From: Gp6-AA40 sp963742105
GTDB lineage: Bacteria > Acidobacteriota > Vicinamibacteria > Vicinamibacterales > UBA2999
Direction: 5' to 3'
DNA length: 64,000 nucleotides
Assembly (NCBI GenBank): GCA_963742105.1
Contig: CAVUKN010000003.1
Location: 124,001 to 188,000 of the forward strand
Part shown: positions 28,065 to 38,209 of the stretch, one piece after another
Layout of the letters: every line of letters starts with the position of its first letter
Position numbering within the stretch: position 1 is the first letter of the stretch
Notes under the pieces: generated by a model
The model's database searches: none
What the model saw: the letters and a program-made list of their open reading frames with translations, nothing else
What the model was told of the DNA's origin: nothing
Made by a program: the position numbers and the translations under genes

Positions 28065-31000
28065 TTAGAAGTCGATCTGCGCGCTCAGCTTGTAGAAGCG
28101 TGGCGTCAGCACCGACTGCGGCGCCAGCCAGGCGCCACCCGGGGTGAACGTCTGGTTGTAGGTCAGGATGGCGTCCTGATTGAGCACGTTGAAGATGTCC
28201 AGCCCGATGTGTGTCCGCGTGCCGCCGAAGCGGAAGATCTTCGCGAAGCGCAGGTCGATCTCGTTGACGCGGTCGCCCCACTTCTCGCCAGGGGCGATGA
28301 GATCGATGGCGATCGTGTTGCCGACGCCGACGGCTGGACGGCCAAGGGCCGCCGTGACCGCGGCGGTCGGCGCATTCCAGGTCGCGCGCAGTGGAGCGCC
28401 CTGGTCGCTGCGGAACGTCAGGCCCAGTAGGACGTCAACCTTCGGCACCGTGTAAGAGCCAAGGCCGGTGACCTTGGTGACGAAGCCCGGGTCGTTCTTG
28501 CAGTACGGCGCGTTGACGCTGGCGCCGAAGACGCTGGTCTCGGGCAGCTGCGCCCGCAGATCGCAGGCGTCCTGGACGGTCTTTCCGGTGTTGACGCCGC
28601 CCTGGAAGTTGAGCCCATGGGCGCCGCGCGCGCTGACGTTCAGCAGCACGCCGTTGTACACCTGCGCCAATCCGCCGAAATCGTCGGCGAATGTCACGTT
28701 GTTGCTGGTGCCGGCGTTGAAGCCCTCTTGCGTGATGTTCTGCAGCCCGTTGACGGTATAGCCGCCGCCGCCCGGCAGCCGCGGGTCGGACGGCGCCACC
28801 AGGCTGTAGGTGGTGTACTGGGCCGACGACACCAACGTGTTGTCCGTCGTCGTGAAGTGCGTCAGCCACCGGTGGAAGTAGCCGAACTCGGCCGACACGC
28901 GCGGCAGCACCTGATGCTGCACCGACGCGCCAATCTGCCAGTCGCCCGGCCGTACGTTCCAGCCATTGAGGATCGCCGGATTGATCGCGGCGGTCGTCCG
29001 CGTGGCGGTGCCGAAGGTTGGCGAGTTCATGCGTGCGCACTCACCGTTGGCATCCACGATGGTCAGATCGCACTGGACGATGAAGTCATGGTAGCCGGGT
29101 GTCCCCGGGCCGCCGGTACCGTTGTCGGTCCACGTCCGCGACGTCGTGGTGGCGATGCGAGCGAGGGGGTTGGAGATCGAGTAGCTCCCGTTCAGGTTGC
29201 TCGCCGGCTCGAGGTACTTGCCGAAGTTCACCTTCACCGACGTCCTGCCGTTGCCGAAGAGGTCGTAGGCGAGCCCGCCGCGCGGCGAGATGTCCTTGTA
29301 CGAGTCGACCCCTGGCGTTTCCGGGAACATCAGCGGCGTCGGCAGGAACGTCGTCGGACCGATCTGCTGCGCCGGCGAGTAGCTCCATGCGTTATCGAAG
29401 CGGAGTGCGCCCTGGAGCGTCAGCCTCTTCATGGTCCATTGATCCTGTGCATACAGCGCCGTGTAGCGCACGCGATCCATCTGCTTGAAGACGCGCAGGC
29501 TCTGCGTCAGCGACGAGGGAACGCCGCCGTTGAAGGTGTACGCCAGGTTCAGGTTGTTCCCGTGGTTCTCGATGTCCTCGACGAGGTAGCCGCCAATGTA
29601 GCCGAACTTCATGCTTTGCGCGCCGGTGACATAGGAAGCGGACGCACGCCAGGTGTTCGGGTTGTCCCAATCGTTGGCCCAGTTGGCCGAGCGGTAGGTG
29701 AGACCGGCGGACGCACCGTTGCGAGCGGTCTGCTCCGTGACCCGGACCAGATCGCGCGTCGCGTTGCCCGGTGCCTCGTTCGGTCCCCACCGGGCGATAT
29801 ACGAGCCCAGTCCGGCTTCGAGCAGCAGTTTGTTCGTCGCCGTCGACGACCAGGTGAACTGCCGGTTCTGCACCAGGACGTGCAAATAGCCGCTCGTCTC
29901 AGGCGATGTGGTCGCGGTGAGGCCGCCGAGCCCGATGGCGCCCATGACGGCCTCGTCGGGCTGGTTGCGGCACCCGTCGCTCTCGCTGCCGAATGTGGCG
30001 CCGTTACATGGCAGCTGCCACTCCCAGTGGACGTTGAACCGGTTGCGCTGGGTCGCCTGCACGGTGAATCGGGCGGTGAAGATCTGGAAGCTCTCCCCGC
30101 CTCGCGCCTGCCGGCTGGTGTCCGGTATGTACTCCCATTGATCCGCTTTGCCGGCGTTGAGGTTCGGGAAAATGCCAGGGATTGTCCGGTGTTGCCCTTC
30201 GTCACGCGCTGTCGCGTAGTACCAGATGCGATCTTTGAGGATCGGGCCACCGACGCCGCCGGTGAAGTCCCACTGCTTGATGAGCGAGCCCGGCGTCGAA
30301 AGACCGGCGTTCTTCAACTCGTCGCTGTAGTTGCTGGCCACGAAGCTGTTCGGCACGCCGGAGAGGTAGATCGAGCCCGACGTCTTGTTCCCGCCGCTGC
30401 GCGGCACGATGCTGAGCGACGGGCCGCCGACCTCCGCTTCGCCGAGGCCGCCCGATGTCGTCGTGACCACTTCCGACGCGTTCGAGATATCGGCCACGTA
30501 GGTCGAGACGCCGCCGCCGTTGAGCGCGGCGCCGGTATTGAGGCCGTCCACCTGCATGCGCCCTTCGTTGGCGCGGCCGCCCATGCCACCGAAGACGGTC
30601 ATCTGCGGCGTCACCTGGATGTCGGCGCTGCTGCCGGCCTGGGTGACGATTCCGGGCACGAGGACGGCCATCGCCGCCCACGAACGAGCGGTCGGCGCGG
30701 TCGTGAGAATCTCGCTGTCCAGCGTGACCTGGCGTCGCACGCTCTGCGTGTCGACGATGGGTGACTCACCGGTGACGGTGATGGTTTCTGCAAGTCCCCC
30801 GACCTTCAGATCCTGGTTCACGGTCGCGACGAAGTTGCCGCTCAACTCGATCCCTTCGCGCTTGATCGTGGTGAAGCCGGGCAGCGTGAAGGTGACGGTA
30901 TAGACTCCCGGGCGCAGATCGATGACCCGGTACTGGCCCGAACTGTCCGTCGTGGCGGTTCGGACCTTTTCGATCAGCACATCGCTGGCTGCTTCAACGG

Positions 31001-31127
31001 TCACGCCGGGCAGCACGGCGCCCGACGCGTCGCGCACGACTCCCGCGATCTGTGCCTGGGCAAACACCGTCGACGGTGTCAGAACGCCCAAGGCGATCAC
31101 GGCGACTACCCCGAATAGTCGACGCAT
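28065..31127 (-). CDS. TonB-dependent receptor, Oar-like, with carboxypeptidase-regulatory domain
   Basis: A 1,020-residue outer-membrane protein. The signal peptide MRRLFGVVAVIALGVLTPSTV is followed by a beta-sandwich regulatory domain (QIAGVVRDASGAVLPGVTVE, GQYRVIDLRPGVYTVTFTLPG) and a plug region (ETITVTGESPIVDTQS). A very long barrel ends IGLDIFNVLNQDAILTYNQ and a terminal Phe (KLSAQIDF). This architecture is greatly expanded in Acidobacteriota. The ligand is unknown. I start at ATG 31127, behind GAGGAG, rather than the longer frame. The frame is intact over 3 kb. Confidence 0.92.
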   Translation of the reverse strand: MRRLFGVVAVIALGVLTPSTVFAQAQIAGVVRDASGAVLPGVTVEAASDVLIEKVRTATTDSSGQYRVIDLRPGVYTVTFTLPGFTTIKREGIELSGNFVATVNQDLKVGGLAETITVTGESPIVDTQSVRRQVTLDSEILTTAPTARSWAAMAVLVPGIVTQAGSSADIQVTPQMTVFGGMGGRANEGRMQVDGLNTGAALNGGGVSTYVADISNASEVVTTTSGGLGEAEVGGPSLSIVPRSGGNKTSGSIYLSGVPNSFVASNYSDELKNAGLSTPGSLIKQWDFTGGVGGPILKDRIWYYATARDEGQHRTIPGIFPNLNAGKADQWEYIPDTSRQARGGESFQIFTARFTVQATQRNRFNVHWEWQLPCNGATFGSESDGCRNQPDEAVMGAIGLGGLTATTSPETSGYLHVLVQNRQFTWSSTATNKLLLEAGLGSYIARWGPNEAPGNATRDLVRVTEQTARNGASAGLTYRSANWANDWDNPNTWRASASYVTGAQSMKFGYIGGYLVEDIENHGNNLNLAYTFNGGVPSSLTQSLRVFKQMDRVRYTALYAQDQWTMKRLTLQGALRFDNAWSYSPAQQIGPTTFLPTPLMFPETPGVDSYKDISPRGGLAYDLFGNGRTSVKVNFGKYLEPASNLNGSYSISNPLARIATTTSRTWTDNGTGGPGTPGYHDFIVQCDLTIVDANGECARMNSPTFGTATRTTAAINPAILNGWNVRPGDWQIGASVQHQVLPRVSAEFGYFHRWLTHFTTTDNTLVSSAQYTTYSLVAPSDPRLPGGGGYTVNGLQNITQEGFNAGTSNNVTFADDFGGLAQVYNGVLLNVSARGAHGLNFQGGVNTGKTVQDACDLRAQLPETSVFGASVNAPYCKNDPGFVTKVTGLGSYTVPKVDVLLGLTFRSDQGAPLRATWNAPTAAVTAALGRPAVGVGNTIAIDLIAPGEKWGDRVNEIDLRFAKIFRFGGTRTHIGLDIFNVLNQDAILTYNQTFTPGGAWLAPQSVLTPRFYKLSAQIDF

Positions 31128-31239
31128 CCCCTGACTCCTCCCGCTCTTGAAGCTTGGTCTGGAAAGCGCAAGGACAAGCGAAGCCCAGGTACACCGTACA
31201 CCGGCTGCGCTGCCCACCCCAGTTGGCTAGAGGAGGCGG

Positions 31240-31269
31240 ACAGTATTGCGGCAGGTCAGGGATTGTCAA
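31240..31269 (-). promoter_or_regulatory. Promoter of the TonB receptor gene
   Basis: On the minus strand TTGACA (31269-31264), an 18-nt spacer and TACTGT (31245-31240). The leader would be about 100 nt. It lies in the 162-nt gap after thiC, so the receptor has its own promoter. Confidence 0.5.
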
Positions 31270-31289
31270 GAATTTGTAAAGCGAATCGA

Positions 31290-32915
<1,626 letters not shown>

Positions 32916-33074
32916 GACAATCTCCGTGACGCAAACCTTGTCGACCCGTGTGCCGCGAACCCGCCAGGTCTCGTGGGCCGACCTTGCCAGGACCGCGAAA
33001 CGAGCGTGACAGGCTCGCGTCACATGAACGAAACAGAGCTTTCGACGAGGAGGAGTCGCGGATCGGTGAGGATC

Positions 33075-33215
33075 GCCGCGCTCCCTCCGCCGGTGTCAAC
33101 CGGCCCGCCACACCATCGCGGCGGGTCCACCAACGCGCCTGAGCGCACGGGTGAATCAGGTTCCAAGGGTTTGTCTCAATCCGCCACCGTTGTACGGTGA
33201 TCGGATACCCCTGGC
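33075..33215 (-). promoter_or_regulatory. TPP (THI-box) riboswitch
   Basis: Minus-strand order: AGGGGTATCC, a GATCACCG-type stem, GGATTGAGA (THI-box GCTGAGA position), ACCCTTGGAACCTGATT, and the 3' core TTGACACCGGCGGAGGGAGC. These are the conserved TPP-aptamer segments in the right order upstream of thiC. The stretch between ACCTGATT and TTGACACCGG is about 55 nt, far longer than usual, so one helix is extended. GATTGAGA instead of GCTGAGA is also atypical. Confidence 0.88.
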
Positions 33216-33224
33216 GGCCACGGA

Positions 33225-33230
33225 ATTATA
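33225..33230 (-). promoter_or_regulatory. -10 box of the thiC riboswitch transcript
   Basis: A perfect TATAAT on the minus strand, ending 10 nt before the aptamer, so the RNA would begin almost exactly at the riboswitch. No strong -35 box. Confidence 0.55.
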
Positions 33231-33279
33231 GCGCCGTCCGCTCGGAGCACTGTTCAGCCGGAGCCGGTTCACGTCATTC

Positions 33280-33308
33280 TTGTGGCAGTACCGGCAATGC
33301 GTTGTAAT
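33280..33308 (+). promoter_or_regulatory. Promoter for a leaderless transcript
   Basis: TTGTGG at 33280-33285, a 17-nt spacer and TGTAAT at 33303-33308. The ATG at 33315 lies 12 nt from the start of the -10 box, at the expected +1. Confidence 0.5.
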
Positions 33309-33314
33309 TCCCTT

Positions 33315-34184
33315 ATGCGTTACCTGCTGCTGCTCAGCTTCCTTCTGGCAATTCCGACGTCGGCCGTTGCGCAATCAACTCCGGCACCGGCGCCGCCCAA
33401 GACCGGTGCTCCCCAGCAGGCGCCGCCGAAGACCGCGGCTCCTCCGCAAACACCTCCGCAAACCGGGGCACCAGCCACTCCCGCGCAGCCACGGCCGCGC
33501 ACGACCACGCCCGCTCCGGCCGCAGCACGCAGTGGCATGACGCTCAACGTGACCAATCCGGGCGGCAGTCCCCTCGAAGGCATTCACGTCCTGGTCACCG
33601 GTCCCATGGAACGAATGGGTGACACCAATTCAGCCGGGCAACTGAACTTCCCCGGCCTGCCGGCCGGAACCTACCGCCTTCGTTTCACCGGCGATGGCGT
33701 CATCGCGTTCGAACGCGAGGCAGTGCTTCAGGCCGCCAAGGTGACGCCGCTGCAGGTCACCCTCAATCTGCTGGAGGCGAAGAAAGAAGAACCCAAGTCC
33801 GCACCTGCGCCGCCGCCGCCGCCGCCGCTGGTCGGCCCCGTCGGCAGCCCCCAGTGGGGATCGTTGACGGAGCTCGCAAAACGCGCCGCTCAATCGAAAC
33901 CGGTTCGCCGCGAAGTCGTCCTCGCCTGCAGCGGCAACTCACGGAGCATGCTCCAGGTGCTCACTGAAGACCAGGCGCAGCGCGTCTATGATGACGCGGA
34001 CTCGACCTATTACGTGCTGGATGGCCAGGGGGTCGTGAAAATCGGCGATCGCGCCGGGGACGTGTCGGCAGGATCGTTCGTCTCAGTACCGAGAGGCATG
34101 TCCTACACCGTGACGCGTCGCGGCAACAAGCCGCTCGTCATGCTGTGGGTCCTCAATGGAGCCCGGTGCGAGGAGGCACGCTGA
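33315..34184 (+). CDS. Secreted protein with carboxypeptidase-regulatory-like and cupin-like domains
   Basis: 289 residues. The signal peptide MRYLLLLSFLLAIPTSAVA is followed by a Pro/Ala/Thr linker to about residue 75. A beta-sandwich domain follows (TLNVTNPGGSPLEGIHVLVT, GQLNFPGLPAGTYRLRFTG), then a second Pro-rich linker and a C-terminal cupin fold (STYYVLDGQGVVKIGDRAGD, GSFVSVPRGMSYTVTRRGN, PLVMLWVLNG). The role is unknown. I chose ATG 33315 over the longer frame because the promoter and signal peptide both fit. The thioredoxin gene starts 1 nt after its stop. Confidence 0.78.
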   Translation: MRYLLLLSFLLAIPTSAVAQSTPAPAPPKTGAPQQAPPKTAAPPQTPPQTGAPATPAQPRPRTTTPAPAAARSGMTLNVTNPGGSPLEGIHVLVTGPMERMGDTNSAGQLNFPGLPAGTYRLRFTGDGVIAFEREAVLQAAKVTPLQVTLNLLEAKKEEPKSAPAPPPPPPLVGPVGSPQWGSLTELAKRAAQSKPVRREVVLACSGNSRSMLQVLTEDQAQRVYDDADSTYYVLDGQGVVKIGDRAGDVSAGSFVSVPRGMSYTVTRRGNKPLVMLWVLNGARCEEAR

Positions 34185-34185
34185 G

Positions 34186-34668
34186 ATGGCGACAGGACGT
34201 CTGGATGCGAAAGGCGTGATTGTGACCTGCCCGTCATGCGGACAGCAGAATCGCATGCCGTACGCCGCGCTCACGAAGTCGATCCGCTGCGCGACCTGCA
34301 AGGCGACGCTGAACGCGCCGGGCGATCCGATCGAGGTGCCGGACGCCACCGCCTTCCGCACCGCAGCGTCGGAGAGCAGCCTGCCGCTGATCGTCGATTT
34401 CTGGGCGCCCTGGTGCGGGCCGTGCCGCATGGTGGCGCCGGAACTGGAACGCGTGGCAGAGGGCGCACGCGGCCGGTATCTCGTGGTGAAGGTGAACACC
34501 GACGTCGTCACCGACGTGGCGGCGGAATACCGCATCCGTTCCATCCCGACACTTGCCGTCGTCTTCCACGGACGCGAGCTGGGGCGCGTCAGCGGAGCCC
34601 GATCCGCGGCGGACATCCGCGCATTCGTCGATCGGACCGTCGAGGAGAGCGAGCGCCGCGCGTCATAG
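34186..34668 (+). CDS. trxC: Thioredoxin with N-terminal zinc ribbon (TrxC/thioredoxin-2 type)
   Basis: 160 residues. The N-terminal zinc motif has two CxxC pairs (VTCPSCGQQNRMPY and IRCATCKATL). The thioredoxin fold has the active site FWAPWCGPCRM (WCGPC) and a cis-Pro in IRSIPTLAVV. This is the thioredoxin-2 architecture: a cytoplasmic disulphide reductase linked to oxidative stress. It is coupled to the secreted cupin-like protein upstream, but a functional link is not evident. The frame is intact. Confidence 0.92.
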   Translation: MATGRLDAKGVIVTCPSCGQQNRMPYAALTKSIRCATCKATLNAPGDPIEVPDATAFRTAASESSLPLIVDFWAPWCGPCRMVAPELERVAEGARGRYLVVKVNTDVVTDVAAEYRIRSIPTLAVVFHGRELGRVSGARSAADIRAFVDRTVEESERRAS

Positions 34669-34699
34669 AGCGAGCTATGCGGGTCGTGGCCCTGACCCC

Positions 34700-34819
34700 A
34701 CATTCATCGATCCAGAGAGCCGTCGATCGTGGGGTCGTGGCGCGGACGTTGTCAGGTCCGCACGTGGCGAGCCTGACAAGGCTCGCCCCACGTTATCTCG
34801 GCGGCCCTGAAGGGCCGCC
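34700..34819. repeat. Cluster of short tetraloop-type hairpins between convergent genes
   Basis: Three small stems in a row: GCGGAC...GTCCGC, GGCGAGCC-TGACAA-GGCTCGCC and GGCGGCCC-TGAA-GGGCCGCC. The last is a perfect 8-bp stem with a TGAA loop just before the stop of the minus-strand gene. They could end transcripts from both sides. Similar stems occur at 53150-53165 and 59324-59338. Confidence 0.65.
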
Positions 34820-35263
34820 CTAGGGGTTACGGCGTCCGTCGTTGTCGAAACCAAACCCTACGTAGTCGAGTGCCTGGTCTGGCCGCAGGATCAGGTTCGT
34901 GAACATGAACGTGATCGTGTATCGACCGTCGGCCAGCCGCGTCGCGTTGATCGGCTGCTGATAGCGCACGTGCCAGTCGTAGACGTCTTCGAATACGCCG
35001 AGGCCGACTTCGATGAAGTCGGGATACTTGTCGTGCGACCTGATGAAGGTCCGCTGCTGCTGGCGAATCAGGGCGATCGCACCGCTCGTGGTCGACGGTG
35101 TCGACTGTCGCTCGAGTGACGTTCGCAGCCGATCGATCGCGCTCGCCGCGGCCTCGCTCGTGTCCTCGGCAGCGGTGGGAATCGGCTCAGCCGCTGCCTC
35201 TGAAAACACGCCGCCAAATCCCGCCAGCAGGGAACTCCCGAGGATGTCTCGTCGTCCCACCAT
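34820..35263 (-). CDS. Exported protein of unknown function
   Basis: 147 residues from ATG 35263. The N-terminus MVGRRDILGSSLLAGFGGVF looks like a secretion signal with an RR pair, possibly Tat-dependent. The rest includes AIDRLRTSLERQSTPSTTSG and FIEVGLGVFEDVYDWHVRYQ, ending LDYVGFGFDNDGRRNP. I do not recognise the family. The longer frame to 35515 is rejected because it overlaps the divergent gene at 35315. Confidence 0.6.
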   Translation of the reverse strand: MVGRRDILGSSLLAGFGGVFSEAAAEPIPTAAEDTSEAAASAIDRLRTSLERQSTPSTTSGAIALIRQQQRTFIRSHDKYPDFIEVGLGVFEDVYDWHVRYQQPINATRLADGRYTITFMFTNLILRPDQALDYVGFGFDNDGRRNP

Positions 35264-35301
35264 CTCGCCACCTCGATGAAGCAAGGGCGCATCGCGCCCG
35301 G

Positions 35302-35307
35302 TATCAT
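35302..35307 (+). promoter_or_regulatory. -10 box placed for a leaderless transcript
   Basis: TATCAT starts 13 nt before ATG 35315, favouring that start over the upstream in-frame ATG at 35306, which overlaps the box. Confidence 0.4.
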
Positions 35308-35314
35308 GAATCGG

Positions 35315-35551
35315 ATGAACGTCCTCGCATCCACGTCCTATCGCAACCCCGGGGTGGCTGCCGTCCTCAGCGTTGTCATTCCCGGAGTAGGACAGATCTA
35401 CAACGGCGACTTCCTGCGCGGCATCTTCTGGCTGATCGTGACGCCAGGTATGTGGATCGGGACCGGCGGATTGCTCGGCTGGGTGTGCCATGTCATCGCC
35501 GCGATCACCGCTCACCGCCGCGCGACCCTCAAGAATCGTGGCCTGGCATAA
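35315..35551 (+). CDS. Small membrane protein, TM2-like
   Basis: 78 residues with two closely spaced helices: YRNPGVAAVLSVVIPGVGQI, then YNGDFLRGIFWLIVTPGMWI and WVCHVIAAITAHRRA. The GxGQxYxGxxxxGI pattern and hairpin topology are those of TM2-type proteins of unknown function. It diverges from the exported protein gene with about 50 nt between start codons and converges on the peptidase gene. Confidence 0.72.
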   Translation: MNVLASTSYRNPGVAAVLSVVIPGVGQIYNGDFLRGIFWLIVTPGMWIGTGGLLGWVCHVIAAITAHRRATLKNRGLA

Positions 35552-35590
35552 GGACGCCGCCGGACGCCGTCCAGTTCAGTGCTGCCGGCG

Positions 35591-37692
35591 CTACCACCCG
35601 GACACGACGTATCTCGCCGTGATGGCGTCAGCACCGTCGCGAAGCCCGTGCGCGTAGTCCACTCTGAAGCGTCCGGGCACGAGCAGCGACGCTATTCCGA
35701 GACCAACGCCGATGTCAGCGTCGTCCAGTGCTGGCACAGCGTTGCTCTGAACCGCCGTGACGCCAACCATGTCAAGGCTGCGTTCCATGGTTCGGACGAG
35801 ATCAATGAACGCCGCCGCACCGACGCGAGCCAAACCCGGCGCCTTCCACCAGTACTGTCCTTCGCCAGACGTAAAGAGGACGCTCCGGCCCAGACGTGAC
35901 ACCTGCATGCGACCGTCGTCGAGCACAGGATGCGCGCGAGCCAGGATCGCCCTCGCCTGCCCCGTATCACCTGCGGGCCAGAGATCGAGCGGCGCACGCC
36001 TCGTCACTGTCGCGCCTCCGCCTGATACGGTCACGACCGGACCCAACGGGACGGCTCGTGATGTCGCGAGGCGCGGTGCCGACGAAGCGGTCACGGTTCC
36101 GGCGAATGAGCCGAACGAGGTGGAACCGGCCCACCCGTCCGTAGCGACCCGCACCCACAACCGTTCGGCTGCTGACAGGATTCCGGCGCTCAGCCCGAAC
36201 GCGGCGGCGGTGCCGGTGCTGTTCCAGCGGTCGGCTCCGCCGCGTACTTCAATTCGCGTCGAGGAACTGATCCATCGGGACGCCATGACGCGCCCACCGC
36301 GTCGCCGTGATTCGGGTTCGGAACCGTCGAATTCCTGCGACTCACCGTAGACATCCGCGCCCCAAATCCCCGTCCACGCGGCGGGTGCCCGAAGCGAGAT
36401 GCCGATACGAGGTCGATGCGGCCAGAATCGCCATTCGATCGCGAGACTCTCTCCAGCGCCCGACAGCGACCCAAGGGTCACCGCCACGGTTCTCGTGACG
36501 CCCGCCCGAGCCCCCACCACGGCCCACGTCAACGCGTCTCGTGGAAGCGTGCCGCGTTCGACCAGCGTCGCGTGCAGGTCGACGGTTCCCTGTCCTGCTG
36601 GAACGAGGTCGAGGCGGGTCGAACGCGCCGCCGGAAACTCGGTGAACGCACGCTCGGTACGAACGAAAGTGGCCGGCGTGACGATCTGTCCGGCGTTCAT
36701 TCCAAGCATCCGTTCCACGGGTCGCTGCCGGGTGCGTTCGAGTCCATCGACGCGCACGAGGTCGAGACGCGGTTGGCCAACGTGGTTCCAGGCATCCAGA
36801 GCCGCCAGCGGCTGATCGAGCAGAAATCGGCTTGTGCCAAGCAACTGCCACGCGTAAGCGTCGGCCGTATCCATTGACGCCGCCTGGGTCGCCAGTTCCG
36901 CGGCATCCTCCCATCGCCTCTGCAGGAAGCGAACGCCGGCGAGCTCGCGGCTGGCAGTCGCGCCTGGACAGGAGAGCGCCGAAGTCAGATCGCGCTCGGC
37001 CGCATCGAGATCATTCGCCTGCGCCTCTCTGACTCCGCGCGATATGCGCTGCCTCGCACGACTCTGCGGTGGCGAGGCTCCCTGCGGGCGCACCGTTCGA
37101 TTCGCGGAGGGATGGGGGGTCGCCCTCTCCGCGAGCACCGGGCAAGATCGATTCAGCTGACGCGGGCGGCGCCGCAGCGGCTTCAGGCGGCAGTACAACT
37201 GCCATCCAGCGATCAGTCGCTCGCCACCGTCGGTCGAATTCGTCACGCGCGATGACCCTGAACGGCGCTCTGGCGGGATCGTGGAAGATGACGGCCCGTT
37301 CAGTGATGCCAACGATGACGACGTAATGAAGGATCCGGGGACGATCCTCAATGAGGGCGATGACCGGGCGGCCCGCCGATAATTCGCTGGCGCGCAGCGC
37401 GTCGGTGCCGGTTGTCGCGGTGGCGCGCCAGCCGCGCTCCGTCAAGCGCTGCCACGAGTGTGGTAGTGCGGATTCCAGCGGCAGACCGGTCGACGAGCGG
37501 CGCAAACGTCTCCGCTGAAATCCGGCGCTCGCCCCAGAAGCGAAGAATCATGGCTGCCGCGGCCCCGCCGCACAGGGCTTCGGACTGCGAAACGTAGGGA
37601 ACGTCGAGGAGGGGAAGCGGTGCTGGCTGCGCCTGCGCGCGGGCGGCAGCCAGCAGGAGAACTACGAAGACGATGGTGCGTGCGCGCAACAC
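35591..37692 (-). CDS. PA2778-type secreted C39-like cysteine peptidase with TPR and C-terminal domain
   Basis: About 700 codons. The signal peptide MLRARTIVFVVLLLAAARAQA is followed by a C39-like domain with VPYVSQSEALCGGAAAAMIL (Gln and catalytic Cys), ILHYVVIVGITE (His) and VIFHDPAR (Asp). Shifts near 37450 and 37030 lead into TPR-like helices (EAQANDLDAAERDLTSALSC, DAYAWQLLGTSRFLLDQP). A long C-terminal region rich in alternating hydrophobic strands (WRFWPHRPRIGISLRAPAAW, FRVDYAHGLRDGADAI) suggests an outer-membrane barrel. It is paired with a PA2779-type gene, the order known from Pseudomonas. The substrate is unknown. Confidence 0.78.
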
Positions 37693-37699
37693 ATCACGA

Positions 37700-38105
37700 T
37701 CAGTCGACGGCGACGATGATCAGGATGACCACCAGGAGCGCGATGATGATTGTCGTGGTGGAGATGACCACGGTTGAAGCGCCGCCCGCGAGCGCCTGGT
37801 CCACGGCCTTGGCCTGCGCCGACACCTGCGCCAGCTGCTGCGCGTCCATGGTGGTCACCGCATTCTTCGCCTGGCGCAGGTCGACACCCATCCGGCCGGC
37901 CACTTCCTTGACCTGCGCATGATCGAGAACTCTGAGGACTGCCTCGCGATCGGCCGACGTCGCGGCCGAATGTGTGTTGCAACGCCGCATCGAGCGCGGC
38001 CTGAGAGGCGGCGTGAGCGGCCGGATCCTGACCGTCAGCCGCGAGGGCGCGATTGGCGAGACCGAGGGAGAACACAGTGACAAGACCCAGAACGAACAGT
38101 CGCAT
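37700..38105 (-). CDS. PA2779-type small membrane protein
   Basis: About 134 residues. The signal peptide MRLFVLGLVTVFSLGLANRA is followed, after a shift near 37945, by DREAVLRVLDHAQVKEVAGR, MGVDLRQAKNAVTTMDAQQL and a C-terminal anchor TTTIIIALLVVILIIVAVD. Repeat-like helix, Pro-free linker and terminal helix match PA2779, whose genes accompany PA2778-type peptidases. It ends 7 nt before the peptidase gene. A TACAAT box (38132-38127) and AGGAGG precede the ATG, giving an ordinary leadered transcript. Confidence 0.8.
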
Positions 38106-38209
38106 GCGTGCGAGCCTCCTGGCGGCATTGTAGCGAACGCACGGCGGTTGAGGTGCATCAGAATGATCGGGTTATGACGCGAGCCCACACGAGATGACAC
38201 GGTGTTGAC

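Noticed and set aside
27122..28281. Overlapping 60-230 codon frames inside the repeat array on both strands
   Set aside because: They exist only because the units lack stop codons. The unit length drifts between 20 and 22, so the frame is not kept, and no ribosome sites are seen.
34820..35515. 231-codon version of the exported protein starting at 35515
   Set aside because: The extra N-terminus is antisense to the TM2-like gene. The signal-like sequence begins at ATG 35263.
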